Positions 52,248-61,212 of a DNA stretch of 64,000 nucleotides are shown here, piece after piece; position 1 is the first letter of the stretch, and the number at the start of each line of letters is the position of its first letter. The translations under genes and the position numbers were made by a program. Under the pieces are notes generated by a model. That model was given only the letters and a program-made list of their open reading frames with translations, did not search any database and had not been told where the DNA came from. Origin of the DNA: Oceanicola sp. 22II-s10i (GTDB lineage: Bacteria > Pseudomonadota > Alphaproteobacteria > Rhodobacterales > Rhodobacteraceae); NCBI RefSeq assembly GCF_002210105.1, contig NZ_AQQU01000001.1, forward strand, positions 904,501 through 968,500, in the 5' to 3' direction.

Positions 52248-54770
52248 TCAGTAAAGGCCACCCGACGACAGCGTGCCGAAGTTCGCTTTCGGCCCCACCA
52301 CGGCCTTGCGGCCGGTCGATGTGGTGACCTCCTGCCCCTGGCCGCCGCGGGCTTCCTCGAACAGCGGCAGGTTCGACCCCATGGCGAAACCGCCGTCGAA
52401 GGAGATGCCGAAGATCGGCTCTTCGCCGTCGCGGAAGTATTCCGCCACCACGTTCGGGCCCGAAGCGTCATCGGCCAGCCGGGCGCCGGTGAAGCGGTCG
52501 ATCTTGATGAAATGCCCGCCCGGCGGGATGCGGAATTTGCCGCCGCCGTATTTCTTGACCGCCTCGGACATGAAGCGCTGGAACACCGGCCCGCAATATC
52601 CGCCGCCCGACGCGCCGCGGCCCAGCGACCGGGGTTCGTCGTAGCCGATGTAGCAGCCGGCCACGATGTTCGAGGTGAAGCCGATGAACCAGACATCCTT
52701 GGCGTCGTTCGTCGTGCCGGTCTTGCCCGCCGTCGGCACCGGAAGCTTGACCGAGCCGGATGCGGTGCCGCGCTGGACGACGCCCTGCATCATCGAGGTC
52801 AGCTGGTAGGCGGTGATCGCATCCATCACCCGGTCGCGGTTCGACACGATGCGGGGCGAGGCGTGGTTGGGCAGCGCGGGATCGGCGCAGTCGACGCAGT
52901 CGCGCCGGTCGTGACGGTAGATCGTCTTGCCGTAGCGGTCCTGCACTCGGTCGACCAGCGTGGGTTCCACCCGCTCGCCGCCGTTGGCGAACATGGCGTA
53001 GGCGGCGACCATGTTGAACAGCGTCGTTTCCTCGGACCCGAGCGCGTTGGCCAGGAACTGGCCCATGTTGTCGTAGACCCCGAAGCGTTCGGCGTAGGAG
53101 GCGACGACGTCCATCCCGACCTCCTGCGCAAGGCGCACAGTCATCAGGTTCCGCGACCGTTCGATCCCGGTGCGCAGCGGCGTGGGGCCGTAGAATTCGC
53201 GGCTGGCGTTCTGCGGCCGCCAGATGCCTTGGGCCGTCTCAACCTCGATCGGGGCGTCGATGATGATCGTTGCGGGGGTATATCCGCTGTCCAGCGCGGC
53301 GGCGTAGACGAAGGGCTTGAACGACGAACCGGGCTGGCGGCGTGCCTGCGTGGCGCGGTTGAAGACCGAGTGCTGGTAGCTGAACCCGCCCTGCATCGCG
53401 ATCACGCGGCCGGTGTTCACGTCCATCGCCATGAAGCCGCCTTCGACCTCGGGCACCTGCCGCAGGGTCCAGCGGATGAAGGCGCCGCCGTCATCCTCGG
53501 TCATCCGGCGGACCAGCACCACGTCGCCGCGGTTGAAGTTGTCGCGGAAACTGCCGCGGATCCACGAGATGTCCTTGCGCGGAATGACATGCGGTTCGGC
53601 GGCGGTTTCCTCGACCCCCTCGATGCCGATCCGCATCTCCTGTTCGCCGATCTCCAGCACCACGGCGGGATACCACTGCGAATCGAGATCGATGTCGCGC
53701 GGCACGTCGGTGCGGGCCAGCGCGTCACGCCAGGCCTGCTCCGACCCAAGCTCTTCCTCGGGTATCGTCTTGCCGGTGCCGCGCCACTGGCCGGCCCCGC
53801 GGTCGTAGTTTTCCAGCTGGGTCTGCAGCGCATGTGCGGCCAGCACCTGCATGTCCGGCTCGATCGTGGCGCGGACGGCGAAACCGCCGGTCAGGAACTC
53901 GCCCTCGCCGAAGTCGCGGCTGAGCTGGCGGCGGATCTCGTCGGTGAAGTAGTCGCGCGGCGGCAGGCTTTCCTTGAAACCGGTGAAGTCGCCGTTCTGG
54001 ACCGAGCGCAGCGGTTCCTGCACCTCGGCGCGATAGACGGCTTCGGTGATATAGCCGTTCTCCATCATCTCGCGCAGCACGTAGTTCCGCCGTTCGGTCA
54101 CCCGCGCCTTTGCGGTGACCGGATGATAGCGGCCCGGCGCCTGCGGCATGGCGGCCAGCATCGCCGCCTCGTGCGGGGCCAGTTCGCCGAGCGTCTTGTT
54201 GAAATAGGTCTGGGCGGCGGCGGCGACGCCGTAGGAGTTCTGACCGAGGAAGATCTCGTTCAGGTAGAGTTCGAGAATCTTTTCCTTGGGCAGCGATTCC
54301 TCGAGCCGGGTGGCGAGGATGATTTCCTTGATCTTCCGTTCGATCTTGCGGTCGCCGGACAGCAGGAAGTTCTTCATCACCTGCTGGGTGATCGTCGATG
54401 CCCCGCGCACATCCTTGCCGCGGGACTTCACCGCATCGACGGCCGCAGCCACCATCCCGCGCGTGTCATAGCCGCCGTGGCTGTAGAAGTTCTTGTCCTC
54501 GGCCGAGATGAAGGCCTGTTTCACGAGGTCCGGGATCTCTTCCGCAGGGGCGAACAGGCGGCGTTCGACGGCGAATTCGTCGATGATCCGGCCCTCGCCG
54601 GAATAGATCCGGCTGATCGTCTTGGGCTGATACTGCGCGAGGCTCTCGTGGCTGGGCAGGTCACGGCCATAGACCCAGAACACGGCGCCGATCGACAGCG
54701 CGACGACGGCCATGCCGAGCGTCACGAGTGTGAAGATCGAACCGAAGAATGACAGAATGAATCGGATCAC
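52248..54770 (-). CDS. mrcA: Penicillin-binding protein 1A (bifunctional transglycosylase/transpeptidase)
   Basis: 840 aa class A PBP, inner membrane with periplasmic catalytic domains. One N-terminal membrane helix (about 5-30). The GT51 domain has EDKNFYSHGGYDTRGM, GASTITQQVMKNFLLS and RKIKEIILATRLEE. An OB-like insert follows. The transpeptidase domain has SSFKPFVYAAALDSG (SxxK, about residue 480), SRN in IERSRNLMTVRLAQ and KTGTTNDAKDVWF. It polymerises and crosslinks peptidoglycan. The amiC amidase gene that often precedes mrcA in this group is not adjacent; a DMT transporter is. Confidence 0.96.
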   Translation of the reverse strand: MIRFILSFFGSIFTLVTLGMAVVALSIGAVFWVYGRDLPSHESLAQYQPKTISRIYSGEGRIIDEFAVERRLFAPAEEIPDLVKQAFISAEDKNFYSHGGYDTRGMVAAAVDAVKSRGKDVRGASTITQQVMKNFLLSGDRKIERKIKEIILATRLEESLPKEKILELYLNEIFLGQNSYGVAAAAQTYFNKTLGELAPHEAAMLAAMPQAPGRYHPVTAKARVTERRNYVLREMMENGYITEAVYRAEVQEPLRSVQNGDFTGFKESLPPRDYFTDEIRRQLSRDFGEGEFLTGGFAVRATIEPDMQVLAAHALQTQLENYDRGAGQWRGTGKTIPEEELGSEQAWRDALARTDVPRDIDLDSQWYPAVVLEIGEQEMRIGIEGVEETAAEPHVIPRKDISWIRGSFRDNFNRGDVVLVRRMTEDDGGAFIRWTLRQVPEVEGGFMAMDVNTGRVIAMQGGFSYQHSVFNRATQARRQPGSSFKPFVYAAALDSGYTPATIIIDAPIEVETAQGIWRPQNASREFYGPTPLRTGIERSRNLMTVRLAQEVGMDVVASYAERFGVYDNMGQFLANALGSEETTLFNMVAAYAMFANGGERVEPTLVDRVQDRYGKTIYRHDRRDCVDCADPALPNHASPRIVSNRDRVMDAITAYQLTSMMQGVVQRGTASGSVKLPVPTAGKTGTTNDAKDVWFIGFTSNIVAGCYIGYDEPRSLGRGASGGGYCGPVFQRFMSEAVKKYGGGKFRIPPGGHFIKIDRFTGARLADDASGPNVVAEYFRDGEEPIFGISFDGGFAMGSNLPLFEEARGGQGQEVTTSTGRKAVVGPKANFGTLSSGGLY

Positions 54771-54875
54771 GTCGCGCCCCTTGGGATTTCAGGCCATTAT
54801 ATAGGCCGAACGGCGGAATGACGCAAAACACAACGGCCTGAATAGGCAGGCGGACGCCGTTCGTGACGACACTTG

Positions 54876-55874
54876 TCATTCAGCGGCAGGCCCCGCCCTT
54901 TCCCGCGCCGCCGAGCGCCGTTCGCGCAGCCGCAGAAGCGGTCCGATCCTGAGGAAGGTGCCCGTTTCGAACCGCGACCGCGTGCGCAGCACCGGGGCCT
55001 GCGTGTCGCCGTGCATCCGGCCCTCGCGCAGCACGATATAGAGCCCGCTGCCGACGACGATTGCCGCGCCGATCAGGGTCGTCGTCGTCGGATGCTCGCC
55101 GAAGATCAGCGCGCCGAACAGGATGGCCCAGACGATCTGGCTGTATTGCATCGGCGCGACGATGACCGCCTCCCCGCGCCGGTAGGCCTGAATCATCAGG
55201 TTCGCGCCGATGAAGGCGAAAACGGACATGAGGGCCGTCAGGCCGAGATGTTCAATCGGCATTGGCTTGTAGACGAAGGGCATGAGCACGGCCATGACGC
55301 AGAAGTTGGCCAGCATCGGGTAGAGCATCAGCACGATGGCCCGCTCCTCGCGCCCGATCTTGCGCACGATGACCGAGGCCAGCGCGCTGCTGATCGCCGC
55401 GATGAACGCAGCGAGATGTCCCAGCCCGAGCTCCGCGTTGCCCGGCTGCACGACGACCAGCACGCCGCACAGGCCGATGATGACCGCCGTCCACCGCCTC
55501 AGACGCACCCGCTCGCCAAGGATCGGGATCGCGAAGACGGTGACGAGAAGCGGTGCGGAAAACAGGATGGCGTAGGTCTGCGCCAGCGGCAGGACCGAGA
55601 ACGCGTAGAACACGTTGAACCCGGCGCAGACGGCGGCGGCGACGCGGGCGAGGCTCCACCACGGATGCACCGGGCGCAGGGTGCCCGGCGTCACATCCTG
55701 GATCAGGGCCAGCATCGCGAGGGGAAAGCCGAACAGGACGCTGAAAAAGACGATCTGGAAGGACGCGTACTGTCCCCCCAGTGTCTTAACCACCACGTCA
55801 TGCGTGGCGTAGATCGCGAAGGCGAGCAGGGCAAAGCCCGCCCCTTTGGCATTGTGTCCCATCGGCGGCCCCAT
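54876..55874 (-). CDS. DMT-superfamily (EamA) transporter
   Basis: 332 aa, about ten predicted helices in two EamA repeats: GAGFALLAFAIYATHDVVVKTLGG opens the first, LGLTALMSVFAFIGANLMIQAYRRGEAVIVAPMQYSQIVWAILFGALIFGE the second. Exporter of small metabolites of unknown identity. The cytoplasmic C-terminal tail of about 50 residues is Arg-rich. Start at 55874 (MGPPMGHNAKG) or the ATG 12 bases further in; RBS evidence is weak for both. Confidence 0.88.
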   Translation of the reverse strand: MGPPMGHNAKGAGFALLAFAIYATHDVVVKTLGGQYASFQIVFFSVLFGFPLAMLALIQDVTPGTLRPVHPWWSLARVAAAVCAGFNVFYAFSVLPLAQTYAILFSAPLLVTVFAIPILGERVRLRRWTAVIIGLCGVLVVVQPGNAELGLGHLAAFIAAISSALASVIVRKIGREERAIVLMLYPMLANFCVMAVLMPFVYKPMPIEHLGLTALMSVFAFIGANLMIQAYRRGEAVIVAPMQYSQIVWAILFGALIFGEHPTTTTLIGAAIVVGSGLYIVLREGRMHGDTQAPVLRTRSRFETGTFLRIGPLLRLRERRSAARERAGPAAE

Positions 55875-55929
55875 GTGGCAGGACGCTTTGTCTTACGTCC
55901 CGCCCCATCTTAGGGCCGCCGGACCGGGT

Positions 55930-57036
55930 TCAGAGAGAGGCGTCGAGCGCAGCCACGACCGCGTCGCCCATTTCGGCGGTGCTGACCGGTGCCTTGCCCT
56001 CTTCGCCCAAAAGATCGGCGGTGCGCAGACCGTCGGCCAGCACTTTCTCGACCGCCTGCTCGACGCGGGTGGCCTCGTCGCCCAGATCGAACGAATAGCG
56101 CAGCGCCATCGCGAACGACAGGATGCAGGCGATCGGGTTGGCCTTGCCCTGACCCGCGATGTCGGGGGCCGAACCGTGCACCGGCTCGTACAGCGCCTTG
56201 GGCCGGCCGTTCGCCATCGGCGCGCCGAGGCTGGCCGAGGGCAGCATCCCGAGCGAGCCGGTCAGCATAGCGGCGAGGTCGGACAGCAGGTCGCCGAACA
56301 GGTTGTCCGTGACGATCACGTCGAACTGCTTGGGCCAGCGGGTCAGCTGCATCGCGCCCGCGTCGGCATACATGTGGCTCAGCTCGACGTCCGGATATTC
56401 GGTGTCGCCGATCTTCTGCACCACCTCGCGCCAGAGGACGCCGGATTCCATCACGTTGGCCTTCTCCATCGAGCAGACCTTGTTGCCGCGACGGCGCGCC
56501 AGTTCGAAGGCCGACCGCGCGACGCGCTCGATCTCGCTCTCGGTGTAGCGCTGCGTGTTGATGCCGACCCGCTCGTTGCCTTCCTTGAAGATGCCGCGCG
56601 GCTCGCCGAAGTAGACGCCCGAGGTCAGTTCGCGGACGATCATGATGTCCAGCCCGGCCACCACGTCCTTTTTCAGCGAGGAGAAATCGGCCAGCGCGTC
56701 AAAGCACTGCGCGGGGCGCAGGTTGGCGTAGAGGTCCATCTCCTTGCGCAGGCGCAGCAGGCCGCGCTCGGGCTTAACCGAGAAGTCGAGGTTGTCGTAT
56801 TTCGGGCCGCCGACGGCACCCAGCAGGACGGCGTCGACCTCCTGCGCCTTGGCCATCGTGTCGTCGTGCAGCGGCGTGCCGTGCTTGTCGTAGGCGCAGC
56901 CGCCGACGAGGTCCTCGGACACGTCAAAGGCGATGCCCCGTTTCGCGCCGAACCAGTCGATGATCTTCTTAACTTCGGTCATCACCTCGGGGCCGATGCC
57001 GTCGCCCGCGAGGATCAGGAGCGAGGGGTTGCTCAT
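55930..57036 (-). CDS. leuB: 3-isopropylmalate dehydrogenase
   Basis: 368 aa NAD-dependent decarboxylating dehydrogenase of leucine biosynthesis. [12 protein letters not shown] at the N-terminus, [10 protein letters not shown], the substrate Arg set in [15 protein letters not shown] and [33 protein letters not shown] (metal Asp) and [20 protein letters not shown] (cofactor). Start ATG 57036. Usually close to leuCD; here separated by 4.9 kb. Confidence 0.97.
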   Translation of the reverse strand: MSNPSLLILAGDGIGPEVMTEVKKIIDWFGAKRGIAFDVSEDLVGGCAYDKHGTPLHDDTMAKAQEVDAVLLGAVGGPKYDNLDFSVKPERGLLRLRKEMDLYANLRPAQCFDALADFSSLKKDVVAGLDIMIVRELTSGVYFGEPRGIFKEGNERVGINTQRYTESEIERVARSAFELARRRGNKVCSMEKANVMESGVLWREVVQKIGDTEYPDVELSHMYADAGAMQLTRWPKQFDVIVTDNLFGDLLSDLAAMLTGSLGMLPSASLGAPMANGRPKALYEPVHGSAPDIAGQGKANPIACILSFAMALRYSFDLGDEATRVEQAVEKVLADGLRTADLLGEEGKAPVSTAEMGDAVVAALDASL

Positions 57037-57093
57037 GAGCCTGTCCTTCCTTTTCCCGTTCCGCAAATCGCCTATCCCTTTGGCCGGGGGCGG

Positions 57094-58014
57094 TCAAGAA
57101 ACCGCCGTCTGGCCGGGGCGCATGAGGTGCGGCAACAGGCCCTCGGCGAGGTGGGTCCAGACAAGGTCGATGCGCGGGGTCCGGCGCACCGCCTCATGCG
57201 CCGCCAGCCAGACCGGCAGGCCGGGCAGGGGCAGGCCGAGTTGGATTTCCTCGACCGCCGGGTCGGCGCGGCCGATCTGCGCCTGGAAGAAACCGATGCC
57301 GCAACCCGCGCGCACCAGTTCCCAGTAGGTGACCTGGTTGTCGCACCGGGTGGCGAAATCGGTGCGGCTGACCGGCCAGCCTATATCGCGCATGGCGCGC
57401 AGCATCAGCTCGGTCCGGTCATAGCCGATCAGGGCGTGGGTCATCAGGTCGTCCGGGCCGGTCGGACGGCCATGACGGTCGATGTAGCTACGCGCGGCGA
57501 AGCAGCCGGTTTCGATGTCGCCAAGGTGCCGCGTCACGATGTCGAGCTGTTCCGGGCGATACATGCGGACGGCGATATCCGCCTCGCGAAAGGTCAGGTT
57601 GCCGGTCGTGTCCCGCGCGTCGAGTTCGATCTGGATGTCCGGTGCCGCCTGCCGGATGCGGGCGATGATGCCCGGCAGGATATGGTGCGACACGACTTCG
57701 CTGGCGGTTATCCGGACGGTGCCGCTGAGTGCGCTGTCGCGTCCGGCGGCGGTCAGGGCGATGTCCGCCATCGCCTGCTGCATCCGCCGCGCGGCGGGCA
57801 GGATCGCCTGCCCGGCCTCGGTCAGCTCGAACCCGCGCGGGTGGCGGGCAAAGAGCGATTGGCCGGTTTCCGTCTCAAGCCTCTGGATGTGTCGCCCGAG
57901 GGTCGGCTGGCTGGCCCCGATCCGGCGCGCGGCGGCGGAGAGCGATCCTGTCTCGGCCACGGCGAGGAAGGCTTCGATGAGGGTCCAGTCGATGCGGGCG
58001 AGAGGAGAGGTCAT
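57094..58014 (-). CDS. LysR-family transcriptional regulator
   Basis: 306 aa. HTH SLSAAARRIGASQPTLGRHIQRLETETGQSLFARHPRGFELTEAG; effector domain with GTVRITASEVVSHHILPGIIARIRQAAPDIQIEL. Divergent from an NAD-dependent epimerase-like gene 93 bp away, its likely target. It lies directly upstream of leuB on the same strand (57-bp gap), but a leucine role is unlikely given the divergent partner. Confidence 0.92.
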   Translation of the reverse strand: MTSPLARIDWTLIEAFLAVAETGSLSAAARRIGASQPTLGRHIQRLETETGQSLFARHPRGFELTEAGQAILPAARRMQQAMADIALTAAGRDSALSGTVRITASEVVSHHILPGIIARIRQAAPDIQIELDARDTTGNLTFREADIAVRMYRPEQLDIVTRHLGDIETGCFAARSYIDRHGRPTGPDDLMTHALIGYDRTELMLRAMRDIGWPVSRTDFATRCDNQVTYWELVRAGCGIGFFQAQIGRADPAVEEIQLGLPLPGLPVWLAAHEAVRRTPRIDLVWTHLAEGLLPHLMRPGQTAVS

Positions 58015-58060
58015 TCATAATTGAATACATGAAGCGAAATATTGGGCAATTCCAATTCAA
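58014..58060. promoter_or_regulatory. AT-rich operator region between LysR and epimerase genes
   Basis: Contains TTCAT-N10-ATGAA (58014-58033, touching the LysR start codon) and ATTGG-N6-CCAAT (58041-58056), plus TTGAAT/ATTCAA ends. The A+T content is far above the background. Likely binding sites for the LysR product. Confidence 0.45.
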
Positions 58061-58107
58061 AGGGTCGTGGCGCAGATCCGGGGCAGTTGATCGAAAAGGA
58101 GACCCCG

Positions 58108-58980
58108 ATGACCCAACCGAAGACAGTCCTCATCACCGGCGCCAGCGGCAAGTTCGGGCGCCATACCGCTGACGCCTTTGCCTCGGCAGGCTGGACCATC
58201 CGCCGCTTCGACCGGGCTCGCGACGATCTACGCGAGGCCGCGCGGGGCGTCGATGCGATCGTCATGGGCATGCACCCGCCCAGCTATGACCTGTGGGCGG
58301 CGCAGTTCCTGCCTCTGCACGAACAGGTCATTGCCGCGGCGCTGGCCGAGGACGTGCCGGTGGTCCTCGCCGCCAATGTCTATGGTTTTGGCGCTGGCAG
58401 TGCGCCGGACCTCGACGAAGCCAGCCCGCAGCGGGCGGGCAATCCGCTCGGTCTGCTCAGGCGGCGGATGGAGGCGCTCTATCGCGAGAGCGGGGTGCGG
58501 ACGATCATGCTGGTCTGTGGCGATTTCATCGACGACCGCGCCTCGGGCAACTGGTTCGACCGGTTCATCGCGCCCAAGGTATGGAAGGGGCGGCTCAGCT
58601 ATCCCGGCGCGCTCGATGCGCCGCATGCGTGGTGCTGGCTGCCGGATGCCGCGCGGATCGCGGTGATGCTGACGGAGCGGGCTGAGACGCTGGAGCGGTT
58701 CACGGTGGTGACCGATCCAGGTCTGACGCTGACGGCAAGGGATCTCGGCGCGGCGCTGGCGCCGGTTGTCGGTCAGCCCGTCACGGTGCGTCGCATGGCG
58801 TGGTGGCCGCTGTGGCTGCTGCGGCCGGTGATGCCGGTGCTCGGCGGGGTGTTCGAGATGCGCTATCTCTGGTCGATGCCGCACCGGCTGGGCGGCGGGG
58901 CGCTGAAGCGGCTGCTGCCGGATTACCGTCCGACGCCGCAGGCAGAAATCCTGCGCCGGGCCGTGGCACCGCTGGCCTGA
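58108..58980 (+). CDS. NAD(P)-binding epimerase-like protein (atypical SDR)
   Basis: 290 aa from ATG 58108, behind the RBS AAAAGGAGACC. Rossmann motif VLITGASGKFGRHTADAFASAG (TGxxGxxG). DAIVMGMHPPSYDLW, VVLAANVYGFGAGSAP replaces the usual Ser-Tyr-x3-Lys region, and R-R-R-MEALYRESGVRTIMLVCGDFIDD follows. It lacks a clear YxxxK, so it is of the atypical (NmrA/epimerase) kind and may not be a classical dehydrogenase. Convergent with the nuclease-fold gene by 2 bp. Confidence 0.85.
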   Translation: MTQPKTVLITGASGKFGRHTADAFASAGWTIRRFDRARDDLREAARGVDAIVMGMHPPSYDLWAAQFLPLHEQVIAAALAEDVPVVLAANVYGFGAGSAPDLDEASPQRAGNPLGLLRRRMEALYRESGVRTIMLVCGDFIDDRASGNWFDRFIAPKVWKGRLSYPGALDAPHAWCWLPDAARIAVMLTERAETLERFTVVTDPGLTLTARDLGAALAPVVGQPVTVRRMAWWPLWLLRPVMPVLGGVFEMRYLWSMPHRLGGGALKRLLPDYRPTPQAEILRRAVAPLA

Positions 58981-58982
58981 GG

Positions 58983-60056
58983 TCAGTCGGGCAGGGCGAT
59001 GTCCACCCAGATCAACCGGTGGCGGCTGGCCGTCGTCACGGTCGGGGCAAATGGATCGTCCGGCGGCGGCCATATCCCGCCGGCGGCCCGGATCCTCAGC
59101 CCGGCCGAGGGCAGCAGGTAGTCCACCCGCAGATTGCCGGGGACGGGATCGGTCCAGTCGACGGTGTCGCGCGCGGGATCACCTTTGTGCCCTGCATTGG
59201 CGGCGATGGAGCCGCCGGGCGTCGCCGGACGCGGGTCCTGCAGGCGGGGGTCCGACAGAAGTGTGCGGATCGCGTCGCGATGCCCCTCGCCATCCGCAGG
59301 GTCGAGGTTCGCGCCACCGGCAACGATCAGCGGCGGCGCCGGGGCAGGGCCCAGCCGACCGTCGAGGAGGTGGCGCCATATCAGAACCTCGTCCCGGTTG
59401 CGCCAGCCGTTCCTGTCCTCGGGTCCGTCGAAGACCGGGGGGCCGGCCCTGAAGGCCAGCAGGGTCAGTGTGCCGCCGCCGGGGAGGATCAGCGGCACGA
59501 TCCAGTGTCCGCCGGTGGACAGGCGCAGAACGTCGGCCCCCTTGGCCGCGGCGCCCCGCTGACCGTTATGGTCCACGATCCCGCTGTCCGGCAGGTCGCG
59601 CCACAGCAGGCCGGTCAGGTCGATGATGCCGTCGTGGTCGATTGCGTGGCGGGACAGGAGGGCCATCGCGCCCTGACCGGAAAACCGGCCCCATGCCTGC
59701 ATGTCGTGCGGCGTGCCACGCCGCCCGTCGCCGTTCAGGTCCAGCCCGCTGTCGATACCGGCATTGCCGGGCAGCCCGGCGATATGCGGGTAGGGTTCGG
59801 CCAGACCCGCGTTCAGCGCGGACAGCGCCTGTGCCGCACCGTCGTGGTCTATTCCCGCAAGCAGCAGGATTTCTGCACCGGCACGGTCGATCACGGCCTG
59901 CACGGCGGCGACCTGAGGGTCGCCACGCTGAATGTCGCGCAGCAACAGGCCGGGACCGTCACGGGCCAGTTCTGAGTCGAAATAGGCGATCCGCAGGTGA
60001 TCCGCCGCGACGGACTGAGTCGCGAGGATCAGCAGCGTCGCAAGCGCCGCGATCAG
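58983..60056 (-). CDS. Endonuclease/exonuclease/phosphatase-fold secreted protein
   Basis: About 357 aa. EEP fold marks: LRIAYFDSELARDGPGLLLRDI at the start, AEILLLAGIDHDG, LIVAGGANLDPADGEGHRDAIR (D-x-N-like), LRVDYLLPSAGL and SRHRLIWVDIAL at the end. The best signal peptide (IAALATLLILATQSVAA) begins right after a CTG at 60056 that overlaps the stop of the upstream gene (C-TGA). No ATG, GTG or TTG is in frame nearby; the only ATG is at 60182, deep inside the upstream gene. The start is therefore uncertain, with CTG favoured. Substrate unknown. Confidence 0.75.
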   Translation of the reverse strand: MIAALATLLILATQSVAADHLRIAYFDSELARDGPGLLLRDIQRGDPQVAAVQAVIDRAGAEILLLAGIDHDGAAQALSALNAGLAEPYPHIAGLPGNAGIDSGLDLNGDGRRGTPHDMQAWGRFSGQGAMALLSRHAIDHDGIIDLTGLLWRDLPDSGIVDHNGQRGAAAKGADVLRLSTGGHWIVPLILPGGGTLTLLAFRAGPPVFDGPEDRNGWRNRDEVLIWRHLLDGRLGPAPAPPLIVAGGANLDPADGEGHRDAIRTLLSDPRLQDPRPATPGGSIAANAGHKGDPARDTVDWTDPVPGNLRVDYLLPSAGLRIRAAGGIWPPPDDPFAPTVTTASRHRLIWVDIALPD

Positions 60057-60895
60057 GCGGCCTGGAACTGTTCCTCGGTCCGCGCCTCGGCATAGGTGCG
60101 GCGGCGCTTCTGCTCGATCATATCGGCGATGCGCATCAGGGCGATGCCGCGCATGACGAGGTTTGCCGGGATCAGGGACCATGCCGTCAGCGTCCAGATC
60201 AGAGTCATCGGGTCGGTGATCGAGACCGGCCCGACCACAAATGTCGCCAGCTTGAATGCTGCCGGGGTCAGGAATGGCAGAAGGATCCCTAAGACCACGT
60301 TAACGACCGAGTCCCGCTTGAGCCGGTTCAGCACGTCTCCGCCGCCTGTCGGGTCGAACAGCGGCAGGTTGATCCAGACGTTGAACGCGCCGTAGCGGCC
60401 CGGCCAACCCTTGACCTTGACGAGGTAGGCGAAGACGAGCAGGGCGCAGAGCGCGACGAGATACGAGATGCCCGCGGCGTCGCGGACCATCGCGACCTCG
60501 GCGGGCGGGGTGCCTTCGGGCAGCGCGAGCAGGACGAGGTGCACGGGCGAATACGGGAAATCGAGCGCCTGGCTGAAGATCGTGCCCAGCACCCGGAACA
60601 GCGCCGCGACCGGGGTTTCCAGATGATCCCCGGCGGTCGAGACCGTCAGGAGGAGCACGACGGCAAAGATCGCGAAGAACCGCAGCCGGTTGAACGGCGG
60701 TGCGAAGCGGAACTCGATGATCGAGGGATAGCGGCTGAAGTATTCCAGGAACACGAAGGTTCCGGCGATCAGCGCCATCAGCGCCACCACCTGGGCGGAA
60801 TCCGCTTCGACCTCGGGCAACAGAAGCGCCGGGGTTGCGATGACAAGCGCCACCAGGAGTGCACGCAGAAGCGCGCCGGTCAGACGGACGATCAC
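60053..60895 (-). CDS. Multi-pass membrane protein of unknown function
   Basis: 280 aa, about six predicted helices: about 8-28, 35-52, 70-88, 100-118, 145-162, 195-240 (two). DUF-type roseobacter protein. Conserved-looking stretches are SRYPSIIEFRFAPPFNRLRFF and GRYGAFNVWINLPLFDPTGGGDVLNRL. The C-terminus is charged and cytoplasmic (MIEQKRRRTYAEARTEEQ). Coupled to the EEP-fold gene by a stop/start overlap. No function recognised. Confidence 0.82.
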   Translation of the reverse strand: MIVRLTGALLRALLVALVIATPALLLPEVEADSAQVVALMALIAGTFVFLEYFSRYPSIIEFRFAPPFNRLRFFAIFAVVLLLTVSTAGDHLETPVAALFRVLGTIFSQALDFPYSPVHLVLLALPEGTPPAEVAMVRDAAGISYLVALCALLVFAYLVKVKGWPGRYGAFNVWINLPLFDPTGGGDVLNRLKRDSVVNVVLGILLPFLTPAAFKLATFVVGPVSITDPMTLIWTLTAWSLIPANLVMRGIALMRIADMIEQKRRRTYAEARTEEQFQAA

Positions 60896-61212
60896 AGCTC
60901 GTTTTCCTTCAAACTGGCCCGGAGCGGTACGTCGCCGCCCCTGTGTTCCAACTTGAACCCGCGGGTCGCGGATGCCTCAATATTGCCCAATTGTTGCCGC
61001 GATTGGGAACGGGGCTCAAGCGTCACCCGCAATTGACGTTGAAAATGAGGCTATTGAAGGGACCGACTGGTGCGTTCTTGCATCAATCTGCGGGCAGAAT
61101 TGTGGCAATAGCGGGTGCTGTCTCAACATATTGATCTCAAATCACCCGCAATCTCAGGGTGTTAGGTGAAAAATCACCACAACCACAGCGAGCAAATCAG
61201 TGGTTACATGGA
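60896..61212. other. 317-bp intergenic region, lower G+C than neighbours
   Basis: Lies upstream of the membrane-protein gene and downstream of the Nmad3 gene. It holds a direct repeat TCACCCGCAAT (61023-61033 and 61142-61152), a small palindrome GGTGA-AAAA-TCACC (61165-61178) and ATTG/CAAT-rich sequence. Small open frames here lack coding character. It probably contains the promoter of the minus-strand pair, but I could not place it. Confidence 0.5.

Noticed and set aside
52512-54752. 746-codon plus-strand frame opposite mrcA
   Set aside because: Antisense shadow of an intact PBP1A with all catalytic motifs; no domain of its own.
60972-61169. Possible small Cys-rich protein in the lower-GC spacer
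   Set aside because: No RBS, atypical composition and overlap with the repeats; not supported as coding.
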